Positions 34,749 through 42,017 of a stretch of 64,000 nt of DNA are shown here, piece after piece (the stretch's first letter is position 1; each line of letters starts with the position of its first letter). The translations under genes and the position numbers were made by a program. Origin of the DNA: an uncultured Collinsella sp. (GTDB taxonomy: Bacteria; Actinomycetota; Coriobacteriia; Coriobacteriales; Coriobacteriaceae); NCBI GenBank assembly GCA_900540855.1, contig UQHK01000013.1, positions 1-64,000 on the forward strand, in the 5' to 3' direction. The notes beneath the pieces were generated by a model that searched no databases, had not been told where the DNA came from, and saw only the letters and a program-made list of their open reading frames with translations.

Positions 34749-35738
34749 ATGGATCAGGACAAGACAACCGTGATGGGCGGCTACGGTTCCGCGCAGGCTG
34801 GCGATAGCGCCGATGCGACCCGCGTTGTTCCCAACCCCGGTTATACCGACCCCGCCGCGACGCAGCCTTCTGCCGAGCCCACCCGGGTTATGGGCTATGG
34901 CGACACGGCGCAGGATTCTTACGCTGCATCTTCGCAAGGCCCCTATGGCAATGCAGCTCCGGACCCGTTTGATTACGCGCCGCAGGATTCTTATGCCGCC
35001 TCGACGCCGAATCCCTATGATGACCTGCCACAAAATCCCATTCCGCAGCCTCAGCAGACGACGTATATGCCTCGCACGGCGCAGTCTCGCTACGAGTCGC
35101 GCGAGCCGTATCGCGAGTACCCCAAGTTGATTCCGCAATATGGCGAGGACGAGGAGAAGAAGCCGTCGCGTTCGTCGAGCGTGATCAAGAAGATCCTCAT
35201 CGTGCTGGCGATCTTCTTTGCGCTGTCGGTTGTGTTTGCCATTGTGTCGGGCATGCTCAACAAACGAGGGAGTTCAACGGCCGATACCGCTGCCGAGCAA
35301 ACCGAGTCCGCCTCGTCTAGCACCGTCGATCTGAGCGATATCCCGGGGCAGTACTGGTCCAACGCCAAGAAACTTCTCAAGTCGCGCGGCGCCAATCTTT
35401 CGAATGCCGTGGTCCTGACTGATGATGGCTCAACGCCCGTCATCGATGCCAACTGGGTCGTTACTTCTGCTTACTATAACGACAGCGGCAACCTCGAAAT
35501 TCAGCTCACGCACAAGAACAGCTCGGGCAACTCGTCCGACGGCCAAAGCGGTACCGACGGCTCGAGCTCCAATACGCTGGAGGACTTGAGCAACAAGGCA
35601 CAGGAGCTTGGGGATAAGGCCCAAGAGCTGGGTGATACGGCTCAGAACCTGGGCGACACCGCTCAGAACTTGGGCGACATGGCGACGGATGCCTGGAACG
35701 CCCTACAAAACGGCATCTCGGGCGCGCAGGGAAACTAG
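34749..35738 (+). CDS. Single-pass membrane protein with PASTA-like extracellular domain
   Basis: This 329-residue protein has a Pro/Ala/Tyr-rich cytoplasmic half, one transmembrane helix (about 148-170), and an outside part with a PASTA-like domain (about 195-255, WSNAKKLLKSRGANLS...IDANWVVTSAYY). The cytoplasmic half carries three similar sites, TTVM (6-9), TRVV (24-27) and TRVM (45-48), which look like docking or phosphorylation sites of an STK/FHA system. The C terminus has four consecutive seven-residue units of the form xAQxLGD, probably a coiled coil. A role in envelope sensing is inferred, not shown. Confidence 0.65.
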   Translation: MDQDKTTVMGGYGSAQAGDSADATRVVPNPGYTDPAATQPSAEPTRVMGYGDTAQDSYAASSQGPYGNAAPDPFDYAPQDSYAASTPNPYDDLPQNPIPQPQQTTYMPRTAQSRYESREPYREYPKLIPQYGEDEEKKPSRSSSVIKKILIVLAIFFALSVVFAIVSGMLNKRGSSTADTAAEQTESASSSTVDLSDIPGQYWSNAKKLLKSRGANLSNAVVLTDDGSTPVIDANWVVTSAYYNDSGNLEIQLTHKNSSGNSSDGQSGTDGSSSNTLEDLSNKAQELGDKAQELGDTAQNLGDTAQNLGDMATDAWNALQNGISGAQGN

Positions 35739-35756
35739 CGGACGAGCGGAGCGGGG

Positions 35757-36938
35757 CTACAACTGCTCGGCCGGACGGTCGGGCGAGCTAAAGCCCGAGT
35801 CAAACGTAACGACGCATGAGGCATTGGGTCGGCGCTCGTGCACGATGCGTGTCACGCGTTCCAGCAGCTCCTCGTCGGATATGTCAAAGCCGTCGGGACG
35901 CACCAGGTCAAACGAAACGAACCCGTCGTGCTCGTGCAGGTCGTGGATGGAGAGCGCGGGGTCGATCTGCATGACGCCGCGCTTGACCCAGCCGCGTAGG
36001 TCGTCGCCGGTGGTGGCGATGGGGTCGCAGTGCAGCGTGATACCGATGCCCATCTGCCGTTTGATATCGTGCTCGATGGTGTCCAAAATCTCGTGGTGCT
36101 CAAATGCGTCGCCCTCGCCGGGCATCTCCACGTGGGCGCTGGCAAACTGACGACCGGGGCCGTAGTCGTGCACCATGAGGTCGTGTGTGCCCAAGACCTG
36201 GGGGTACGACATAATCCTGTCGCGGATTTCCTGGACGAGCTTGGGGTCGGGCGCTTGTCCTAACAGCGGGCTGATGGCGTCGCGCACCAGGCCCAGGCCG
36301 CTGATGCAGATGAAGATGCCCACACCCAGGCCTGCCCAGCCATCGAGGTCAAAGCCGGTCGTCTGCGAAATAAGCGCCGCCGCTAAGACCGAGCCCGAGG
36401 TGATGACGTCGTTTTTGGAGTCCTGCGCCGTGGCGATGAGTGTTTCGGAATCGATACGGTTGCCCAGCGCGCGGTTGAATGCGGCCATCCAGAATTTGAC
36501 GAGCATGGACAAGACGAGAGCGGCTAGGGAGACCAGCGTGTAGGCGGTGGGGGAGGGCTTGATGATCTTGGTGACCGACTCGAGGATCAGGTTGATGCCG
36601 ACGGCGCAAACCAGGACGGCGACAAACAAGCCGGCGAGGTACTCGTAGCGGCCATGGCCATAGGGGTGGCCTTCGTCTGCTGGGCGGCTGGCAAGGCGGA
36701 ACCCGAGCAGGCTCACGATATTGCTCGAGGCGTCGGAGAGGTTGTTGAAAGCGTCGGCGATGAGTGAGACGGAGCCGGCGAGCAGGCCCGCGATGCCCTT
36801 GGCCAGGCACAGGGTGATGTTGAGGCCAATGCAGATGAGGCTTGCGGCAAAGCCCGCGTTGGTGCGGCAGGAGGTATCGACCGGCTCGCCCTCGCTGCCG
36901 GGAACAAGCGTATGTACCAGCCGATTTACAAATAGCAT
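35757..36938 (-). CDS. Cation diffusion facilitator (CDF) family transporter
   Basis: This is a divalent metal efflux protein of the CDF family, 393 residues with the selected start. The transmembrane part holds the metal-site pairs ADAFNNLSD (TM2) and DSKNDV (TM5) and the HPYGHGRYEYLA loop. A long cytosolic C-terminal domain of about 160 residues exceeds the usual length and includes a second segment (VMQIDPALSIHDLHEHDG). ATG 36938 is preferred since GAGG lies nine bases upstream; ATG 36959 is also in frame. It is convergent with the PASTA-like gene. Confidence 0.85.
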   Translation of the reverse strand: MLFVNRLVHTLVPGSEGEPVDTSCRTNAGFAASLICIGLNITLCLAKGIAGLLAGSVSLIADAFNNLSDASSNIVSLLGFRLASRPADEGHPYGHGRYEYLAGLFVAVLVCAVGINLILESVTKIIKPSPTAYTLVSLAALVLSMLVKFWMAAFNRALGNRIDSETLIATAQDSKNDVITSGSVLAAALISQTTGFDLDGWAGLGVGIFICISGLGLVRDAISPLLGQAPDPKLVQEIRDRIMSYPQVLGTHDLMVHDYGPGRQFASAHVEMPGEGDAFEHHEILDTIEHDIKRQMGIGITLHCDPIATTGDDLRGWVKRGVMQIDPALSIHDLHEHDGFVSFDLVRPDGFDISDEELLERVTRIVHERRPNASCVVTFDSGFSSPDRPAEQL

Positions 36939-37156
36939 AGCGGTCGTCCTCACAATCATGTTTAAGGGGATAGTGTAGCTCGCGCGGAGGCGCTGTGCAC
37001 CGATGCTCAGAAAATGCAGTAATGGTCTGCCGGTGCTAACGAGCGAGCCTTCTCGTCTGCCTGGGTGGTCCATTTTGGGCCACATGGGTATGGGCATGTG
37101 CCTGTTTGCTCGACATACTTAACGTCGATAGCCCCTGTGCAAAGGAGGACGTTTCC

Positions 37157-38494
37157 ATGGACGAGATGTTTGCCATTAAATGTCAAAACTGCGGCGGCCC
37201 TATGTACTCGCACCAGGCTAAGCGCAGCTTTGAGTGCGCCTATTGCGGCGCGGTCATTCCGTGGCAGGCCGATGCCGGGGAGCCCAAGAGCGCCCTTGGC
37301 ATTCGCCATGCGCCACTGACGGTTGTCGACGGTCTGCTCAAGCTCACACATGTGTCGCAACTCGAGCGCCCGGAGGACCCGGACTGGTATTTCTTCAATG
37401 CGCACTGGCGCAATCAGTCGGTTCTGGAACATCTGCTGTGGGAGGATCGCGGCACGGCGCAGGAGTTCCAAGGGGCCACGCATGTGAGCATTCCTTGCCC
37501 CTTCTGCGGAGCGTCCTTTGAGGGCGAGTCAACGCAGCGTGTGTTTGAGTGCCCGTCCTGCGGCAACAAGATCGGCATTGCCGACCTGCTCAAGCCCGGT
37601 ACGTTTAGCAAGCGTCTGACCATGGGCGTTGGTGCGGAGTATGTGCCGGAGCAGGGTATTCCCTGCGAAATCTCGCCGCAGCAGGCGCGTGCCAACGCGC
37701 TGCAACTGGTGCGTCAGTACCCCGACGCCTTTGCCGGGCACGACGTGGAAGACGCGATCCAAAACGATATGATGCTCTTCTATTTCCCCATGGCGCTGGC
37801 GGACCTGCGCATGATGGCGAGCTTCCCGGGCAAGGGCCTGAGCAAGGAAACCCTGGTGTACTACGAGGTGCTCGACTGGGCATACCCCAGGGCAAACTAC
37901 CTGGACGTTCGCCTCATGGGCATTTTGGAGCCGTGGGACTTTGCCAAGGTCGGTCCGTTCGATCCCGCCATGCAGGAAGGCGATTTCCGCGTCGTCTCCG
38001 TCGATGCGTCTACCAAGGACCAGGTGGTCATTGATAAGCTGGCGCTCGACGTTGTGGGCAACGACGCCGAGGCGGTACTGGGGTTCAATAAAAAGAGCAT
38101 CCGCACCTGGGCGTGCAAAGCCCGCAAGCATAAGGACGGCCTGGTGATGGTGCCGGTCTACTTTGTCGATCGTCCAGCGACGGACAGCCGCGACGGCGAG
38201 CAGGTGCGCATTGCCGTAAGCGGCCAGACGGGTCGTGCAGCCGCGGTGGTGTTTAGCGACAAGCGCGAGACGCATATCGTGGCGCCGCTCAACCCCAACG
38301 TGATGCTGTCGAGCGAAAGCACCGTGCACGCCACGCCCATCGAGGTCAAATACGTTAAATCGCCCTTCCTGTACCAGATCGTGCGCCGTGGGGGCGGCGA
38401 GCAACCGTGTCGGGTGGCGGCGGTTGCCGAAGGTTCCTACCGAGAAGAAAAGCCCAAACGCAAGGGCTTGTTCGCTGCGATCTTTGGTAGGTAG
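37157..38494 (+). CDS. Double zinc-ribbon protein, function unknown
   Basis: This 445-residue soluble protein begins with a TFIIB-like zinc ribbon (Cys9, Cys12, Cys27, Cys30: CQNC and CAYC). A second ribbon (CPFC ... CPSC) lies around residues 113-137. The remaining 300 residues are not recognised; no transmembrane segments or catalytic motifs are evident. ATG 37157 is supported by AAAGGAGG eight bases upstream. Similar two-ribbon proteins are common in Actinomycetota and Firmicutes but lack an assigned role. Confidence 0.72.
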   Translation: MDEMFAIKCQNCGGPMYSHQAKRSFECAYCGAVIPWQADAGEPKSALGIRHAPLTVVDGLLKLTHVSQLERPEDPDWYFFNAHWRNQSVLEHLLWEDRGTAQEFQGATHVSIPCPFCGASFEGESTQRVFECPSCGNKIGIADLLKPGTFSKRLTMGVGAEYVPEQGIPCEISPQQARANALQLVRQYPDAFAGHDVEDAIQNDMMLFYFPMALADLRMMASFPGKGLSKETLVYYEVLDWAYPRANYLDVRLMGILEPWDFAKVGPFDPAMQEGDFRVVSVDASTKDQVVIDKLALDVVGNDAEAVLGFNKKSIRTWACKARKHKDGLVMVPVYFVDRPATDSRDGEQVRIAVSGQTGRAAAVVFSDKRETHIVAPLNPNVMLSSESTVHATPIEVKYVKSPFLYQIVRRGGGEQPCRVAAVAEGSYREEKPKRKGLFAAIFGR

Positions 38495-38610
38495 GGGAGT
38501 GGTGCCGGGGCGTCGGGCTGCATCGCAAGGTCATGAGACGAAGTTAAGACTGCTGGGAACGTGCTACCATTGCCGATAGCCTTAATCTTGTAAGAAGCGG
38601 AGGCCAGATT

Positions 38611-38982
38611 ATGGGTTTTGCGGATCAGCAGCTTCAGCTTCAGGTACCGTATTCTCCTGACGACACGTTTAATGCCTTGAAGGCAGCTATGGAAAAGCTG
38701 CCTAAAGTAAAAGTTGATAGTGCATCGCCCACAACAAGAACAGTTGCAGCCGAGATTGGTATGAGCCTTTGGTCTTGGGGCGAAAATATCAGTATTTCGG
38801 TTGTTCCGGTTGAAGGCGGATCTGGCGTTACTGTCAAGTCGTCATCTAAGGTCAGGGCAAACGTATTAAACGGGGGCAAAAATGCAAAGAATATTGCCAA
38901 GATAGTCGATGCCCTATCGAAGGAGCTCGAGCGGTATCCGCAGGTTTCACAGACTATTGAGACGCTGGCGGATAGTGGTTGA
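38611..38982 (+). CDS. Hypothetical 123-residue protein preceding a SHOCT ORF
   Basis: This small protein starts MGFADQQLQLQVPYS with GGAGG seven bases upstream. Predicted mixed alpha/beta with a pattern like small lipid- or START-like domains (YSPDDTFNALKAAM at the N terminus, a KNIAKIVDALSKELERYP helix at the C terminus). No family is firmly recognised. Its stop codon lies inside the next short ORF, which encodes a SHOCT motif in another frame, so the two may act together or be a split protein. Confidence 0.7.
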   Translation: MGFADQQLQLQVPYSPDDTFNALKAAMEKLPKVKVDSASPTTRTVAAEIGMSLWSWGENISISVVPVEGGSGVTVKSSSKVRANVLNGGKNAKNIAKIVDALSKELERYPQVSQTIETLADSG

Positions 38983-39079
38983 TGTAGTTGCAAGGCTTGA
39001 GAGGCTTGCAGCACTGCGTGAGAGTGGAGCACTTACCGAGGAAGAGTTTGCTGCAGAAAAGGCAAAAATCCTTTCGTAA
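38975..39079 (+). CDS. SHOCT-domain micro-ORF overlapping the preceding gene
   Basis: From GTG 38975 this 34-codon frame encodes LERLAALRESGALTEEEF followed by AAEKAKILS, a textbook SHOCT (short C-terminal) oligomerisation motif. It overlaps the end of the preceding gene by eight bases in a different frame. SHOCT motifs normally end larger proteins, so this could be a coupled small protein, the product of ribosomal frameshifting, or the remains of a frameshifted longer gene. Confidence 0.6.
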   Translation: MVDVVARLERLAALRESGALTEEEFAAEKAKILS

Positions 39080-39310
39080 TCAGACATGATGGTTGGATTT
39101 GCATTCTATTATTGAACTTGTTTATACCAGGCTGAAAACATCGTGTGTAATAAAGGTGCGTAGTAGCCTCGTCTTGATTGGCGGATGTAAATAAACGGTG
39201 GAACGGCTGTAAAAGAGCCTTGCCACTGGGTAAAATCAGGATGTGCCGCGGAACCCGCTCCTCAGTCGGTCAACTTTGGAAGCGCGGGCAACGCAGGTGC
39301 TAATGTCTAA

Positions 39311-39335
39311 AGGGCCGGCTGCAACCGGCCCTTTT
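39311..39335. terminator. Bidirectional terminator inside the inverted module
   Basis: GGGCCGG (39312-39318) pairs with CCGGCCC (39325-39331). TTTT follows on + and TTTAGAC on -, so it can end transcripts from both sides. Confidence 0.7.
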
Positions 39336-39356
39336 CATGACTCCCTTCGCTATCCG

Positions 39357-39449
39357 TTACTGCTTATATTCCCGCCAGATCGAGTAGAGGTTCCGGGCAA
39401 TGCCGGTCACATACATCGAAAGGCGCAGGATTTCAAGAAACAAGTTCAT
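39357..39449 (-). CDS. Candidate 30-residue amphipathic peptide
   Basis: ATG at 39449 opens a 30-codon frame starting MNLFLEILRLSMYVTG and ending WREYKQ. The composition (Leu, Ile, Tyr, Trp with scattered Arg/Glu) suggests an amphipathic or membrane-surface helix. GGGGTG precedes the start by about six bases and a hairpin terminator begins about 20 bases after the stop, both supporting expression. It is below normal gene-calling length; a chance frame cannot be excluded. Confidence 0.45.
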   Translation of the reverse strand: MNLFLEILRLSMYVTGIARNLYSIWREYKQ

Positions 39450-39592
39450 AGGCTTCACCCCAATCGGAGATCGGAGCGTTGCCCGCAGGCGGATTCCGCG
39501 GCAGTCAAGATTTTACCTCACAGGCCGCGGTGGGAGACATCCTGCCCACCCCCTGGTTTGGAGCAGTGTCGATCTAACGGGCAATCAAGCCT

Positions 39593-39814
39593 TTAGCTCT
39601 CTTTGAATTGAGCAAGCATCTGCCCGAAGAAGCTTAGTTCGGATGGCTTATAAATGAGCGAACCGCCGTCCGCGGTCCTGTAGGCCCCGCAGGGGAGGTA
39701 ACGCCCGTCGGGGAGGACGTAAAGGTTTTCTTCCTCCCTCAGTCCCGTTGGGAGTATCGGGGTCTCGTTTTCGTCCATTTGGAACTCATCGATATTCGCG
39801 ATCTTCCTATCCAT
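39593..39814 (-). CDS. Hypothetical 73-residue protein
   Basis: This small acidic protein begins MDRKIANIDEFQMDENETPI. It contains a beta-rich middle (NLYVLPDGRYLPCGAYRTADGGSLIY) and no recognised domain. A strong ribosome site (AGGAGG, five bases before ATG) supports it as real. It starts 33 bases after the end of the broken ADP-ribosylglycohydrolase on the same strand and may have formed an operon with it. Confidence 0.65.
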   Translation of the reverse strand: MDRKIANIDEFQMDENETPILPTGLREEENLYVLPDGRYLPCGAYRTADGGSLIYKPSELSFFGQMLAQFKES

Positions 39815-39846
39815 GATGCCTCCTACCTTATTTCTTGGATGGCGTC

Positions 39847-40636
39847 CTAAAACAAGCAGTTCTCAATCAGCTCTTTTCCGCGTAGGGCGTCGACCCACTC
39901 CTGCGGAATTGCATCGATGCCGTAGGCCGTGCCGGCGAGCGCACCTGCGACAGCTGCGGTGGTGTTGGTGTCGTCGCCCAGGTTGACGGCGGCAAGTGCG
40001 CACTCTTCGTAGCTGTTAGTGTTGACGAAGCACCAGGTGGCTGCCTTAAGCGTGTCACGCACGAAGCCGCCGGACCTGGTTTCGTGCTCGGGCACGCCTT
40101 TCAGATGGAGTGCCCACGAGGTGGAGCACGTCGTTCATCACATCCCTCATCAGCTCGACAAATATGATGCATGCGTCGGTCGACGTTCTGTGGGCGTGCG
40201 TAATCTCGGAGACCTTGCTGATCTCTTCGTCTGTCGCATCGGTGAACGCTAGGGGCGCGATGCGCATGAGCGAGCCGTTACCGTTGTCGCGTTCGCCGGA
40301 GCCTCCTTTGCCGGTGCGCAGGGCGCGAGCGGTCGTACCGCCGTAATCGAAAACGCCGTCGACCGTATACTCGCCACGGGCAATCTAGCCTACGAACTTG
40401 TTGCGCATGTCCGCGGTGTCGATGTGCCCAAGCTTCCTAATCGAATCGCAAGTGGCAAGCGTCATGGATGTGTCGTCGCTCCAGGTGCCGGCGGGCTGCC
40501 CATGCGTGCCGTAGCCGATCATGTCCGCGCATTCGAACGTGCCGCGGGGCCTGAACTCGTAAGGAACGCCCAGTGCGTCGCCGACGGCGAGCCCATAGAT
40601 GCAGTCGCGCAGCGTTGTTTTCGGTCTGTCTGTCAT
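39847..40636 (-). pseudogene. ADP-ribosylglycohydrolase (DraG-like), disrupted
   Basis: Three pieces of one DraG/ARH-type hydrolase are visible. The N-terminal part (from ATG 40636) has GDALGVPYEF and GTWSDDTSM; it stops at an amber codon at 40385-40387 where the family has Trp, a one-base change. The same frame then continues (RGEYTVDG...GNGSLMRIAPLAF). Near 40106-40126 a 16-bp insertion flanked by TGGAG copies shifts the frame, after which the C-terminal part (SGGFVRDTLKAATWCF...NLGDDTNTTAA) follows. Both lesions make full-length product unlikely. These enzymes remove ADP-ribose from proteins or other acceptors. Confidence 0.85.
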
Positions 40637-40699
40637 GGAAAGCTCCTCTTATCCCAGGTGATGTGGAGCGCCGTCGGGGGTGTCGGTCGCAACGTGCCG

Positions 40700-41749
40700 C
40701 TACCCTTGCGTTTCGCCATTAGTCGCTTCGTTGATGGCGCGGTACTCGGCACTTAGCTCGCGCGCCAGCTCTTCCTTGCTTGGAAGATACGGCAGGTATT
40801 TGGCGGCAAACACTTGGTCGTTGTCTTCGGGCAGCGTGTACTCGACGATCGAATCGCTTTTGTCCGCGCAGAGCACGATGCCTATGGGCGGATTGTCGCC
40901 TTCGTTCATGAGCTCACGCGTGTAGTAGTTCACATACATTTGCATCTGGCCCAGGTCCTGATGCGTAAGGTCATCGGTCTTAAGGTCGATGAGCACGAAG
41001 CAGCGCATCAGATAGTTGTAAAAAACAAGGTCAATATAGAAATGGCGTCCATCAAAGGTGATGCGCTTTTGGCGCGCTTCGAAAGCGAAACCACGGCCAA
41101 GCTCCAGCAGGAACTTCTGAAGATGCGTGATGAGCGCCTGCTCTAGATCGCTTTCGCGAAACGCAGTATCGTCCGAGAAACCTAAAAACTCCAGTACATA
41201 TGGGTCGCGGATGATATCCTCGGGGCGACGAGCCGGGGCGCTCTTTTGGATTTCCTGGGTGACGGCCTCCTTGTCCTTGCTGGCAAGCAGGCGCTCGCGG
41301 AACATGGTGTTGATCTGGCGCTCGAGCTGACGCGTGCTCCAGCGAGAATCGGCACATTCGTTCATGTACCATGTTCGAGCATCAGGGTCGGTTATACGCG
41401 ATAACCTGCGGTAATGTGTCCAATTCAATTCGGAACGCAGCGCGTTCCGGATTGGGAACGCAAGATAAAACTGACGCATGTATCTTAAGCTTCTGGCGTT
41501 GAAGCCTCTGCCAAAATCCTTAGTCAATCTAGCGGCAAGTTCGTCGATCAGTGCATCGCCATACTTGGCGCGCTCCTCTCCGCCCTGCTCATCAACAATA
41601 CTCTTGCCGATCTCCCAATATGCCTCAACCATCGCAAAGTTAACGGCGGTATAGGCCTTGTCGCGAGCGGCGTTGAGAATCGAGGAAACCTGCTTGTAAA
41701 AAACTTCTGGCACGATTGCCGATTCTCCACGGTTTACCAGTTCACCCAT
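40700..41749 (-). CDS. DUF1016 (YhcG-type) PD-(D/E)XK nuclease-like protein
   Basis: This 349-residue protein has the DUF1016 N-terminal helical domain (VNFAMVEAYWEIGKSIVDEQ, GRGFNARSLRYMRQFYLAFP) and the C-terminal nuclease fold (HFYIDLVFYNYLMRCFVLIDLKT with Asp and Lys of the PD-(D/E)XK core). Members occur near restriction and defence genes or alone; no partner is adjacent here. ATG 41749 and GTG 41752 are both possible starts. It belongs to the small accessory patch with the disrupted hydrolase. Confidence 0.85.
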   Translation of the reverse strand: MGELVNRGESAIVPEVFYKQVSSILNAARDKAYTAVNFAMVEAYWEIGKSIVDEQGGEERAKYGDALIDELAARLTKDFGRGFNARSLRYMRQFYLAFPIRNALRSELNWTHYRRLSRITDPDARTWYMNECADSRWSTRQLERQINTMFRERLLASKDKEAVTQEIQKSAPARRPEDIIRDPYVLEFLGFSDDTAFRESDLEQALITHLQKFLLELGRGFAFEARQKRITFDGRHFYIDLVFYNYLMRCFVLIDLKTDDLTHQDLGQMQMYVNYYTRELMNEGDNPPIGIVLCADKSDSIVEYTLPEDNDQVFAAKYLPYLPSKEELARELSAEYRAINEATNGETQG

Positions 41750-41949
41750 CACTGTCGCCCCACTTTCCTCTTGTGGAATGCATCTTTATCGCATTTAGTT
41801 TAAGGCCTCGCGCGGACACGAATTGCTATGTTGTCTGGCACCTTCGCATGGGAGCCTTGCGGTGACTAAAATGTGGCATTAGAGACAGTTTTATCGAGCC
41901 CCACGGGAGTGACACGCATGGACAACAACACTTTGCTACTCCTTCATGA

Positions 41950-41985
41950 CAAAAATAGGGGCGCAGAACGGTATTCTGCGCCCCT
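41950..41985 (-). terminator. Intrinsic terminator of the PI-PLC-like gene
   Basis: On the minus strand AGGGGCGCAGAA (41974-41985) pairs perfectly with 41957-41968 and is followed by ATTTTTGT. Confidence 0.9.
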
Positions 41986-42017
41986 GATTGAGCCGATGCG
42001 TCTGAAAGCCGGCTTGC

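Larger units (their letters stand above)
39229..39517. repeat. Inverted pair of three-part sequence modules
   Basis: Three sequence blocks recur in inverted orientation. GGTAAAATC is at 39229-39237 (+) and 39509-39517 (-); TGCCGCGGAAYCCGC is at 39244-39258 (+) and 39489-39503 (-), one difference; GCGGGCAACGC is at 39284-39294 (+) and 39476-39486 (-). Both copies point inward to a hairpin terminator and a small minus-strand ORF. The preceding stretch 39080-39228 holds nothing recognisable. Confidence 0.65.

Noticed and set aside
39080..39228. Possible tRNA or attachment site near the accessory patch
   Set aside because: No cloverleaf or anticodon arm could be found, and no integrase gene is present.
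39243..39596. 117-codon + strand open frame in the accessory patch
   Set aside because: It crosses a terminator and the inverted modules, lacks a ribosome site and has no recognisable domain.
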